Positions 22,923-30,797 of a stretch of DNA of 64,000 nucleotides are shown here, one piece after another; the first letter of the stretch is position 1; the number at the start of each line of letters is the position of its first letter. This DNA is from Mesorhizobium carmichaelinearum (GTDB lineage: Bacteria; Pseudomonadota; Alphaproteobacteria; Rhizobiales; Rhizobiaceae), in contig NZ_FZQR01000004.1 in NCBI RefSeq assembly GCF_900199455.1, positions 372,001 through 436,000 of the forward strand. Direction: 5' to 3'. Under the pieces are notes generated by a model. It had not been told where the DNA came from. It searched no databases and saw only the letters and a program-made list of their open reading frames with translations. A program made the position numbers and the translations under genes.

Positions 22923-24188
22923 ATGTCCCTGCCGCCGCTTTCGCCCGAACAACTTGTCAAGCCGCGCCATTTCGAGCTGCGCATGAGCCTGATTTTCGGC
23001 ACGCTGTTCATATCGCTCGGCACGCATCTGCCCTATTTCCCGCTCTGGCTGCAGGCCAAAGGGTTTCACGCCGAGCAGATCGCGGTCATCCTGGCGGCGC
23101 CGATGTTCCTGCGCGTGGTGACGACACCGCTGCTGACGACGCTCGCCGATCGGGCGAGAGACCGCGCCAATGTCTATGTCGCGCTGGTGGCAGCCTCGCT
23201 GTTGCTCTCGGCGGGTTATTTCCTCACGCCGACCTACGCGATGGTGCTGGCGGTGTCGCTGGCGCTGACCATTGTCTGGACGCCGCATTCGCCGATCGCC
23301 GATTCGCTGGCGCTTTCGGGCGTGCGCCGCTTCGGCTCGAACTACGCAAGCATGCGCAAATGGGGTTCGATCTGCTATCTCTGCGCCAATGTTGCGGGTG
23401 GCTTCATCCTGGCGGCCACCGGTCCCCAGGCCGTTCCGGTGATCATATTCCTTGCCCTTGGCGCGGCGCTCGTCGCCGGGCTGCTGGCGCCGCGCATGGG
23501 GCGGCCGCGCAAGGCCTCACCGCTGTCGGCGGCGGAAATCCAGCATGCGGCGCCGAGCCTGTTCAATGCCTATTTCCTCTACTTCACCTTTGGCGTCGGC
23601 ATCATCACCGCCAGCCACGCCTTCCTCTACGGCTTCGTTTCCATCTACTGGAAATCGATCGGCATCAGCGATTCCGTCGTCGGCCTGCTGTGGGCCTGGG
23701 GCGTCGTGTCCGAAGTCTGCATGTTTTTGTTTTTCAATCGCATTTTCGCCTCCGTGTCGGTCGTCAAGGTGATGGTGATCGCCGGCATCGGTTCGATCGT
23801 GCGCTGGATCATCTTTCCCCTGGTATGGCAGCTCGGCCTTGGCATCCCCGGCTTCTTCGCCGTGCAGTCGCTGCATTCGGTGTCTGTCGCGATGGTGCTC
23901 ATCGGCCTGCAGAGAATGATCGCCGAGACCGTCTCCGAAGAGCGCACGGGCGCCGCGCAAGGCATCGCCTATTTCTTCAACGGCTTCTTCATGGCCGCCG
24001 TTACGCTGGCTTCCGGCCCGCTCTATGACCGTCTCGGCGTCGATGGTTTCCTGGTGATGATCCCGATCGCGATCGTCGGCCTCGTGCTGATCGGGCTTGC
24101 CGCGCGCTCAGCCCCAAAGCGCCCGGTCCGGCGGGGAGACGAGCGAACCCTGGTAGGCGAGACCCGGCACACGGTCGCGGGCAAGTAG
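22923..24188 (+). CDS. MFS transporter (MFS_1-like/phenylpropionate permease type)
   Basis: A 421-residue inner-membrane transporter with twelve predicted helices. The opening FELRMSLIFGTLFISLGTHLPYFPLWLQAKGF and the SGVRRFGSNYASMRKWGS segment resemble the HcaT/YcaD-like branch of the major facilitator superfamily. The substrate is unknown. ATG 22923 is preferred to the TTG at 22911. Its last 81 bases lie over the 3' end of the convergent epimerase gene. Confidence 0.85.
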   Translation: MSLPPLSPEQLVKPRHFELRMSLIFGTLFISLGTHLPYFPLWLQAKGFHAEQIAVILAAPMFLRVVTTPLLTTLADRARDRANVYVALVAASLLLSAGYFLTPTYAMVLAVSLALTIVWTPHSPIADSLALSGVRRFGSNYASMRKWGSICYLCANVAGGFILAATGPQAVPVIIFLALGAALVAGLLAPRMGRPRKASPLSAAEIQHAAPSLFNAYFLYFTFGVGIITASHAFLYGFVSIYWKSIGISDSVVGLLWAWGVVSEVCMFLFFNRIFASVSVVKVMVIAGIGSIVRWIIFPLVWQLGLGIPGFFAVQSLHSVSVAMVLIGLQRMIAETVSEERTGAAQGIAYFFNGFFMAAVTLASGPLYDRLGVDGFLVMIPIAIVGLVLIGLAARSAPKRPVRRGDERTLVGETRHTVAGK

Positions 24189-25091
24189 CAGCGGACCGTC
24201 GAGGTCGACGAAATCGGCGTCCTGGGCGAGCAGGACCGCCGGCGCCATCGCCAGCGATGTGCCGACCATGCAGCCGACCATGATGCCGAAACCGAGTTCC
24301 CGGGCGCGGTCACGCAGCATGAGCGCTGCCGTCAGGCCACCCGACTTGTCGAGCTTGATGTTGACGGCGTCGTAGAGGCCGACCAGCGTTTCCAGGTTCT
24401 TCGCCTCATGCACGCTTTCATCGGCGCAGATCGGCACTGGATGCGCGATGTGGCGCAGGATTTCGTCCCGGCCGGCGGGCAGGGGCTGTTCCACGAGCGC
24501 AATGCCTTGCTCCGCGGCAAAAGCGAGGTTTGCGACTATGTTGTCGTCAGTCCAGCCCTCATTGGCATCAAGGATGATTCGGCTCTGAGGCGCGGCTTCC
24601 GTCACTGCGCGAATCCGGGCGATGTCGTTGTCGCCGCCGATCTTGACCTTCAACAGTGCCCGGCCAGCGTTGGCGCGGGCCTGCGCCGCCATCGCCTCGG
24701 GTTCGGCCAGCGACAGCGTGTAGGCGGTTTCGAGCGGACGCAGCGGAGCCGGCCAGATTGCGTTCGCCACCGGCTTGCCGCTGATCTTGGCTTCAAGATC
24801 CCACAGCGCGCAGTCGACGGCGTTGCGCGCGGCTCCCGCCGGCATTGCGTCGAGCAGGGCGGTCCGGTCGATACCGCCGGCGATCCGCTCACGCATCGCC
24901 TCGATCGCGGCATGCACGCCGTCCATGGTTTCGCCATAGCGCTTGTAGGGAACGCATTCGCCGCGACCACTATGACCGTCCTGGCTGATCGTGCAGGTGA
25001 TGACCTCGGCCTCGGTCTTGGAGCCGCGCGAAATGGTGAAGGTGCCGGCGATTGGAAAACGCTCGGCCTCAACCGAAATGACACGCGCCAT
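24108..25091 (-). CDS. L-Ala-D/L-Glu epimerase (enolase superfamily)
   Basis: A 327-residue member of the muconate-lactonising subgroup, most like dipeptide epimerases that convert L-Ala-D-Glu from recycled peptidoglycan to L-Ala-L-Glu. Catalytic residues are visible: the KxK motif in LLKVKIGG, metal ligands in LDANEGW, VEQPL and ADES, and the second lysine in NIKLDKSGG. The start ATG 25091 gives the family N-terminus ARVISVEAERFPI. It is convergent with the MFS gene (81-base overlap) and divergent from the mla operon, sharing a gap of only 77 bases with it. Exact dipeptide specificity is inferred. Confidence 0.87.
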   Translation of the reverse strand: MARVISVEAERFPIAGTFTISRGSKTEAEVITCTISQDGHSGRGECVPYKRYGETMDGVHAAIEAMRERIAGGIDRTALLDAMPAGAARNAVDCALWDLEAKISGKPVANAIWPAPLRPLETAYTLSLAEPEAMAAQARANAGRALLKVKIGGDNDIARIRAVTEAAPQSRIILDANEGWTDDNIVANLAFAAEQGIALVEQPLPAGRDEILRHIAHPVPICADESVHEAKNLETLVGLYDAVNIKLDKSGGLTAALMLRDRARELGFGIMVGCMVGTSLAMAPAVLLAQDADFVDLDGPLLLARDRVPGLAYQGSLVSPPDRALWG

Positions 25092-25168
25092 ATTTTTCTG
25101 CTCCGGCTGTGCCAGAAGGGTCGTCGGCAAATCGACAAGGTCGGACCCATCAGGCTAAACAGGACGCC

Positions 25169-26356
25169 ATGTTGACCATCGGCAAGCGCGACGCAAGCGG
25201 CACCACCGCCTCGGAGGCTGACCACCAACCGCGCGTGGCGGTCGGCGAGGAAGATGGCGTTCTCGGCTGTGCGTTTTCCGGAATCTGGACGACACGGACC
25301 GTGGCGGTGATCGACGCCGACATGCGCAAAATCGAGAAACGAAGCGGTTTCAAGACCTTGGCGCTGGATCTTTCGCATATCGAGAAGATCGACACCGCCG
25401 GCGCCTGGCTGATCGACCGGCTGGTCAGCGTCTTCGAGAAGAAGAACGTCGAGGTCCGGATGCAAGGCCAAAGCGAGATCGCTTCCATCCTGCTCGACGC
25501 CGTCAGCGAGGCCGTCCGGCGCGAGCCCGAATCCGGTCCGGCGCGGCCGCCCAACATCGTCATTCGGGCGCTGGAGGCGGTAGGCCGGCGCGTCTACGAG
25601 ATGCGGGACGACTTCCTTGCTTCCATGAACATCCTTGGCGCCACCATCCGCGGCGCGCAGATGAAGCTCGGGCGGGGTCACGGCGTCAACCCGGCGGCGA
25701 TCTTCAACCAGATCGACCGCATGGGTGTCGGCGCTATTCCGGTGGTGGTGCTGATGTCGGCGATCGTCGGCGCCATCGTTGCCCAGCAAGGCGCCTACCA
25801 GCTCAGCTATTTCGGTGCCGACCTCCTTGTCGTCGACCTGGTCGGCGTGCTGATCCTGCGCGAACTCGGCGTGCTGATGACGGCCATCATGATCGCCGGC
25901 CGCTCCGGCAGCGCGATCACCGCCGAGATCGGCTCGATGAAGATGCGCGAGGAGGTCGACGCGCTGAAGGTTATCGGCCTCAACCCGATCGGCGTTCTGG
26001 TGTTTCCGCGCCTGGTCGCGCTTGTCATCGCGTTGCCTTGCCTGACCATCATTGCCAATTTCGCGGCGCTTGGCGGCGGTATGGCCGCTGCCTGGCTTTA
26101 TTCCGGCATCACACCAGCGGCGTTTATCGACCGACTGCGCGTCGCCATCGACCTCAGCACCATTTTTGCCGGCCTGATCAAGGCGCCGTTCATGGCCATG
26201 ATCATCGGCACGATTGCCTCGGTCGAAGGTATGAAGGTCGGCGGCAGTGCTGAATCGCTCGGCCAGCACGTGACAGCCTCGGTGGTGAAGTCGATCTTCG
26301 TCGTCATCATCCTGGATGGGCTTTTCGCCATATTCTATGCAGCGATCGCGTTCTGA
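25169..26356 (+). CDS. mlaE: MlaE-family ABC permease with N-terminal STAS domain
   Basis: The membrane component of an Mla/MCE phospholipid transporter. Residues 1-115 form a STAS (MlaB-like) domain, seen in LALDLSHIEKIDTAGAWLIDRLV, fused to the permease; in Escherichia coli MlaB is a separate protein. The MlaE part has five or six membrane helices and the conserved stretch ILRELGVLMTAIMIAGRSGSAITAEIGSMK that contacts the ATPase. ATG 25169 is the start. It is separated by three bases from the ATPase gene and heads a four-gene operon. Confidence 0.92.
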   Translation: MLTIGKRDASGTTASEADHQPRVAVGEEDGVLGCAFSGIWTTRTVAVIDADMRKIEKRSGFKTLALDLSHIEKIDTAGAWLIDRLVSVFEKKNVEVRMQGQSEIASILLDAVSEAVRREPESGPARPPNIVIRALEAVGRRVYEMRDDFLASMNILGATIRGAQMKLGRGHGVNPAAIFNQIDRMGVGAIPVVVLMSAIVGAIVAQQGAYQLSYFGADLLVVDLVGVLILRELGVLMTAIMIAGRSGSAITAEIGSMKMREEVDALKVIGLNPIGVLVFPRLVALVIALPCLTIIANFAALGGGMAAAWLYSGITPAAFIDRLRVAIDLSTIFAGLIKAPFMAMIIGTIASVEGMKVGGSAESLGQHVTASVVKSIFVVIILDGLFAIFYAAIAF

Positions 26357-26359
26357 CAG

Positions 26360-27169
26360 ATGGCGAAGGGCAATAGCATCAAAATGAAGGAAGTGGACGA
26401 GAACGAAATCGTCCTTTCGGTGCGCGACGTCACCGTTGCCATCGACGGAAAGCTGATCCTCGACAAACTTTCGCTCGATATCAGACGCGGCGAAATCCTG
26501 GGCTTTGTCGGTGCCTCGGGCGCTGGCAAATCGGTGCTTTTGCGCACCATCCTTGGCCTGCTGCGCAAGCAATCCGGAACGATCAAGCTGTTCGGCGTCG
26601 ATGTCGATAAAGCGAGCGACATGGAACGCCTTCGCGTCGACATGCGGCTTGGCGTGCTCTTCCAGCATGGTGCGCTGTTTTCGGCCCTGACCGTGCAGGA
26701 AAACGTTCAGGTGCCGATGCGCGAATATCTCGACCTGCCAAGAAAGTTGATGGATGAGTTGGCGTTGCTCAAGATCGAATTGGTTGGCCTGCCGCCGGAT
26801 GCGGCGCAGAAATTCCCCTCCGAACTTTCCGGCGGCATGATCAAGCGCGCCGCGCTTGCGCGCGCCCTGGCACTCGATCCGGACATCGTCTTTCTCGACG
26901 AGCCGACGTCGGGCCTCGATCCGATCAGTGCGGCAGAGTTCGACGAACTGGTAGTCAAGCTGCGCGATACGATGGATTTGACCGTCTATATGGTGACGCA
27001 CGACCTCGACACGCTCTTTACCGCTTGCGACCACGTGGCGGTGCTGGGCAAGAAGAAAGTATTGGTCGAAGGCACCATCGACGACATGCTGAAGAGCGAG
27101 GAGCCGTGGGTAAAGTCCTATTTCCGCGGAAAACGCGCCCGGCAACTTGATCTTGCCGCACGTGCATAG
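26360..27169 (+). CDS. mlaF: MlaF-family ABC transporter ATP-binding protein
   Basis: A 269-residue ATPase that powers lipid movement between the inner membrane and the periplasmic MCE protein. Walker A is GASGAGKSVLLRT near residue 51, the signature is LSGGMIKRAALARAL near 155, Walker B is IVFLDEPTSGLD, and an H-loop histidine lies in VTHDLDTLF. The SGGM signature and SGLDPISA are typical of the MlaF/MkL subgroup. It sits between mlaE and mlaD in the same operon. Confidence 0.93.
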   Translation: MAKGNSIKMKEVDENEIVLSVRDVTVAIDGKLILDKLSLDIRRGEILGFVGASGAGKSVLLRTILGLLRKQSGTIKLFGVDVDKASDMERLRVDMRLGVLFQHGALFSALTVQENVQVPMREYLDLPRKLMDELALLKIELVGLPPDAAQKFPSELSGGMIKRAALARALALDPDIVFLDEPTSGLDPISAAEFDELVVKLRDTMDLTVYMVTHDLDTLFTACDHVAVLGKKKVLVEGTIDDMLKSEEPWVKSYFRGKRARQLDLAARA

Positions 27170-27183
27170 CCATAAGTGAAGCC

Positions 27184-28557
27184 ATGGAAACCAGAGCCAA
27201 CTACGTCATTGTCGGCATTTTCACGCTGGTTGCGATCCTGGCGGCATTCGCCTTCGTCTACTGGACGGCGGCGATCGGTGACAGGGGCGAGACCGCGTTG
27301 CTGCGCGTGCGCATTCCGGGTTCGGCTTCCGGCCTCGGCCCCGGCAGTCTGGTGCTGTTCAACGGCGTCAAGGTCGGTGTGGTCAAGCGCGTCTATCTCG
27401 ACCTTGACAATCCGACGGTCGCCATCGCCGACGCTGAAATCGACCGGCTGACCCCGATCACCAAGTCGACGCAGGCCGATCTCGGCCTTGCCAATCTCAC
27501 CGGCCAGGCCAATATCGAACTCAAGGGCGCCGACCCCAAGGAGGTCAAACTCCTCGATCAGGCCGAGAAGGAAGGCAAGGTCGCGGAGATCATCGCCAAC
27601 CCTTCTGCAGTGACCAATCTGCTGCAAACGGCGCAGAACATCTTCACCCGTGCCGACAAGGTGCTGACCGAACTCGAGGGCTTCACCAAGGATGTCCGCG
27701 GGCCGCTGACGCAGACCGTGCAGAATGTGCAGACGTTCTCCGATGCGCTGGCCAAGAATTCCGACGGCATCGACAAGTTCCTGTCCAGTGTCAGCGCGCT
27801 GTCCGATGAGCTGAAAGGCTTGTCCGGCAAGCTCGACGGCACACTGAAGGCCGCAGAAGGGATTCTCACTGCGGTCGACAGGGACAAGATCAAGAGCATC
27901 GTCGCCAATGTCGATACGGTGACCGCGAACCTCAAGCAGACGTCGCAACAACTCGACGGTGTGATCAAGAATGTCGACACCGCGGTCGGGTCCGTCAATG
28001 ATTTCGCCAAGCAGACGCAAGGGACGCTGGCCAAGGTCGATGGCGTGCTCGACGGGGTCGACCCGGCGCAGGTGCGTGCCGCTCTGGCCAATATCCAGAA
28101 AGCCAGCGAAAACGCCAACAAGGCCGCCGCCGACATCGCCGTGGTGACCGAAAAATTTGCCAACCGCGCCGACGACATCGACCAGACGATCAAGAACGCC
28201 AAGCAGCTGGCGCAGCGGCTCAACGATGCCTCGGTGCGCGTCGACGGCATCCTCGCCAAGGTCGATACCTTGCTTGGATCGGGGCAGGCCGATGGCGTGA
28301 TGGCCGATGCCAGGGATACGCTGAAGTCGTTCAAGCAGGTTGCCGATACGCTGAATGCGCGGCTTGGCGTCATCACCGACAATCTGGCGCGCTTCTCGGG
28401 CCAGGGCCTGTCGAATGTCGAGGCGCTGGTGCAGGACAGCCGGCGCTCGATCAGCCGCATCGAGGAGGCGGTCACCGATCTCAGCCGCAACCCGCAGCGC
28501 ATTCTTTCGGGTGGCGACGGCGAGGTTCGGCAATTCGATGGCAGGGCGCGGCGTTGA
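27184..28557 (+). CDS. mlaD: MCE-domain substrate-binding protein (MlaD family)
   Basis: A 457-residue protein anchored by one N-terminal membrane helix (YVIVGIFTLVAILAAFAFVYW), with an MCE domain at about residues 40-120 (FNGVKVGVVKRVYLD). A long helical periplasmic region follows to residue 440, rich in repeated coiled-coil heptads such as LAKVDGVLDGVDPAQ. MCE proteins form hexameric rings that carry phospholipids. The helical tail is much longer than in E. coli MlaD (183 residues) and recalls PqiB/LetB or mycobacterial Mce architecture, which could form a tunnel toward the outer membrane. Confidence 0.92.
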   Translation: METRANYVIVGIFTLVAILAAFAFVYWTAAIGDRGETALLRVRIPGSASGLGPGSLVLFNGVKVGVVKRVYLDLDNPTVAIADAEIDRLTPITKSTQADLGLANLTGQANIELKGADPKEVKLLDQAEKEGKVAEIIANPSAVTNLLQTAQNIFTRADKVLTELEGFTKDVRGPLTQTVQNVQTFSDALAKNSDGIDKFLSSVSALSDELKGLSGKLDGTLKAAEGILTAVDRDKIKSIVANVDTVTANLKQTSQQLDGVIKNVDTAVGSVNDFAKQTQGTLAKVDGVLDGVDPAQVRAALANIQKASENANKAAADIAVVTEKFANRADDIDQTIKNAKQLAQRLNDASVRVDGILAKVDTLLGSGQADGVMADARDTLKSFKQVADTLNARLGVITDNLARFSGQGLSNVEALVQDSRRSISRIEEAVTDLSRNPQRILSGGDGEVRQFDGRARR

Positions 28558-28636
28558 CTTCGGCGTCGGCGCGCCCCAAGAACATGACCTGCGGATGCGG
28601 GTTGATCTTACGATCCGGGGACAACGGGGATCGCGC

Positions 28637-29245
28637 GTGAAGTCGGTGTGGGTGAGAACGGTTGGATTGACACCGGCTGCGGCGTTGCTTGCGCTATCGC
28701 TTGCCGGCTGTGCGGTACTGGGCGGCAAGCCTGCGCCGCTCGATACGTTTGAGCTGTCGGCGCCTTCGGTTGACGCCCATGGTCATAGCCGCAAGCAAAT
28801 CCTGATCGCCCAGCCTTCGGCGCTCAAGGCACTGGACAGCCAGAACATCGTCATCAAGCCGTCGGACCGCTCGATCCAGTATCTGAAGGGCGCGCAATGG
28901 GCCGACCGCCTGCCGCTGATCGTACAGGCGCGGCTGGCCGAGACCTTCCAGCGCTCGGGCAGCTTTGCCGGCGTCGGCAAGCCGGGCGAGGGCCTGGCGA
29001 TCGACTACCAGGTGATCGTCGAGATCCGGTCCTTCGAAGTGAGTGTCGACGGCGGCGAGCACGCCGAGGTCGACCTGTTCGTGCGCATCCTCAACGACCG
29101 CAACGGCGAAGTGCGCGCTTCCAAGAGCTTTACGGCATCCGCACCGGTTTCGGGCAGTGGCAACCCTGCCTATGTCGGCGCGCTCGACAGCGCGTTCGGC
29201 CAGGCGGCAAAGGACATCGTGCGCTGGACAGACTCGGTGATCTGA
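28637..29245 (+). CDS. ABC-type transport auxiliary lipoprotein (PqiC-like)
   Basis: A 202-residue predicted lipoprotein with an N-terminal hydrophobic stretch and the lipobox LAGC near residue 25. The body resembles the PqiC/LptE-like auxiliary component of MCE systems, which docks the MCE tunnel at the outer membrane. A GTG at 28637 with GGGGA six bases upstream is chosen; ATG 28595 would add fourteen residues. It is the last gene of the mla operon, 79 bases after mlaD. Lipoprotein and partner roles are inferred from family and position. Confidence 0.8.
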   Translation: MKSVWVRTVGLTPAAALLALSLAGCAVLGGKPAPLDTFELSAPSVDAHGHSRKQILIAQPSALKALDSQNIVIKPSDRSIQYLKGAQWADRLPLIVQARLAETFQRSGSFAGVGKPGEGLAIDYQVIVEIRSFEVSVDGGEHAEVDLFVRILNDRNGEVRASKSFTASAPVSGSGNPAYVGALDSAFGQAAKDIVRWTDSVI

Positions 29246-29246
29246 C

Positions 29247-29330
29247 GGCAGCTGCTTGACGCCACTTGTAGAAGGTCACGTGGCTGATCGCGTGCCAGCG
29301 GCATAACTCCGGCGCCGATGTTCCTTGAAC
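29247..29330 (-). pseudogene. IS3-family transposase OrfA remnant
   Basis: On the minus strand a short stretch encodes PELCRWHAISHVTFYKWR, which closely follows the helix-turn-helix of IS3/IS911-type OrfA proteins (typically AELCRKHGISEATFYKWK). No start, catalytic DDE part or terminal repeat is visible, so this is a relic of about 84 bases. It lies directly after the mla lipoprotein stop and before the Lrp gene, at the left edge of an apparent accessory insert. Confidence 0.6.
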
Positions 29331-29337
29331 GCTCCAC

Positions 29338-29814
29338 CTATTCAGAAGGAATTGGCAGGCCCCAATGGCGGCGAGATTCAAAAATAATAGAAGTTTCTAT
29401 TTTTGAAATACCCATGCCTCTCGTAAGCCGATCTAGCGCTAGATCTTTGAGGGCACGAATGTTCTTTGCCACGACATGAACAACCAGATCAAACCGACCG
29501 CTAATAACATAGACGGAACGGACTTCCGGAATCGCCGAAAGTTTATGAAGGACTTCGTCTACCAGATCCCGATCGTGCTTTGCCATCTCGATCATCAACA
29601 GAGCTTCGACCTCGAAGCCAACCTTGGCTGAGTCTATGTGAGCATGCGCGCCGTGCAAAACTCCTATTGAACGCAAGCGCTTCAGGCGCTCATGCACCGA
29701 CGAGGGCGCAAGACCTACGGAAGCCGCAAGCTCTTTTGTCGATAGCCAAGCGTCTTCTTGCAGAAGCGCCATCAAAGCGAAATCTGTTCGGTCAAGCCCG
29801 GTCAATTGCGTCAT
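29338..29814 (-). CDS. Lrp/AsnC-family transcriptional regulator
   Basis: A 158-residue DNA-binding regulator. The N-terminal winged helix-turn-helix is clear (LDRTDFALMALLQEDAWLSTKELAASVGLAPSSVHERLKRL), followed by the RAM ligand-binding domain with the VISGRFDLVVHVVA core that binds amino acids and forms octamers. ATG 29814 is chosen because family members start just before LDRTD; the frame is open to 29925. Base composition looks less GC-rich than the neighbours. It is divergent from the SRPBCC gene, with a gap of 295 bases that holds promoters but no gene I can see. Confidence 0.88.
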   Translation of the reverse strand: MTQLTGLDRTDFALMALLQEDAWLSTKELAASVGLAPSSVHERLKRLRSIGVLHGAHAHIDSAKVGFEVEALLMIEMAKHDRDLVDEVLHKLSAIPEVRSVYVISGRFDLVVHVVAKNIRALKDLALDRLTRGMGISKIETSIIFESRRHWGLPIPSE

Positions 29815-30109
29815 TTTCCGAATTATCTTCGTTTGATTTGCAACCGTACCTAAGGGTAGCCTTTCAAAGGTGAATTGCAACGAAGATTGTTTGCTCGCAC
29901 CTAGCTCGAATTGAGACCGATGCATCTCAATACCACCGCCCGCCTGCCGGACCGCTCCCCCCTGAAAGGCCGAAAGACCACCGATCTGAGGGGGGGCGCT
30001 TGCTGTCTCCGCACTTTCACCACGGGTGGGCTATCGATCACGTCTTTGACCATCGATCGAAGGTGGGAGTCGGCGAAGCTCCCCGACGAAACTGAACAAG
30101 GAGAGTGCA

Positions 30110-30559
30110 GTGGCTGAAGCTCAAATCTGGCATGAAATTCGAATCAAGGCGACCCCGGCAGCGATTTACGAAGCGATCACTACGCCGCAGCGGTTGGCTT
30201 CGTGGTGGATACCCGACACGCGCGGTGAATCCGTTATCGGCGGCGAGCTGCAGTTTTGGTTTGCACCGACTGCGTCGATGACGATGCGTGTGCTCGAACT
30301 CGCGCCTGACAGACTAGTGCTCTGGCGCTCTGTCGGTGGGCCTCTGTCGGACTGGGCTGAAACCGAGGTTGAGTTCAAGATCATCCCGCAGGGTGAGCGG
30401 ACTGCGTTGCAACTTCGCCACTACGGCTGGCGCGAAATCGCCGAGGGCTTTCCATACTATTCTTTGAGTTGGGCGGTTTATATGGCCAGTTTGAAGGACT
30501 TGTTGCAGACTGGGGAGGGGCATCCCTTTCCCAACAAATGGGCCGGAGGGGGTGAGTGA
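30110..30559 (+). CDS. SRPBCC-family (AHSA1-like) protein
   Basis: A 149-residue START/SRPBCC-fold protein that probably binds a hydrophobic ligand. The N-terminal IRIKATPAAIYEAITTPQRLASWW is the standard AHSA1-like opening, and the C-terminal helix (YYSLSWAVYMASLKDLLQTG) closes the pocket. The start is a GTG preceded by AAGGAG. It may be controlled by the divergent Lrp/AsnC regulator. Both lie in a small block between the mla operon and the giant gene and may have been acquired together. Confidence 0.85.
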   Translation: MAEAQIWHEIRIKATPAAIYEAITTPQRLASWWIPDTRGESVIGGELQFWFAPTASMTMRVLELAPDRLVLWRSVGGPLSDWAETEVEFKIIPQGERTALQLRHYGWREIAEGFPYYSLSWAVYMASLKDLLQTGEGHPFPNKWAGGGE

Positions 30560-30750
30560 GAAGAAAGCCCTCACTTCGCGTTGGCGACGATCCCGGCTTG
30601 GGCTCGAACCCGCGAGGCTTTGCGAAATCCCCGACCTGTCAGGACCACTGTCAGGCAAAGGAATGGGCGTAGATTCTGGCAAGGCCGGCATGATCGAATT
30701 CTCAACCTGTTGGACCACCGGGATCGTTTGAATTCCATCTGCCACACATG
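30560..30750. other. Intergenic region without a recognised gene
   Basis: No coding frame with a credible start or family match was found here on either strand. A T-arm-like string (GGGCTCGAACCCGC) occurs near 30600, but no complete tRNA cloverleaf could be drawn. The region may be degraded sequence at the right edge of the insert that begins at 29247. Confidence 0.4.
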
Positions 30751-30777
30751 AAAAAGGCGGGCCATGGCCCGCCTTTT
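30751..30777. terminator. Bidirectional intrinsic terminator
   Basis: A nearly perfect palindrome, with AAAAAGGCGGGCC pairing to GGCCCGCCTTTTT. T-tracts on both strands allow it to end the minus-strand giant gene (stop at 30798) and any + strand transcript from the SRPBCC gene. Confidence 0.9.
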
Positions 30778-30797
30778 TGTTCTTCCGTATCGGCCGC

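Noticed and set aside
24650..27145. An 831-codon minus-strand frame across mlaE and mlaF
   Set aside because: Both mla genes are unmistakable on the plus strand. The antisense frame only recovers epimerase codons in the wrong frame at one end.
30590..30745. Possible tRNA, because of a T-arm-like GGGCTCGAACCCGC string
   Set aside because: No acceptor stem, anticodon arm or D-arm could be paired in either orientation, so no tRNA is called.
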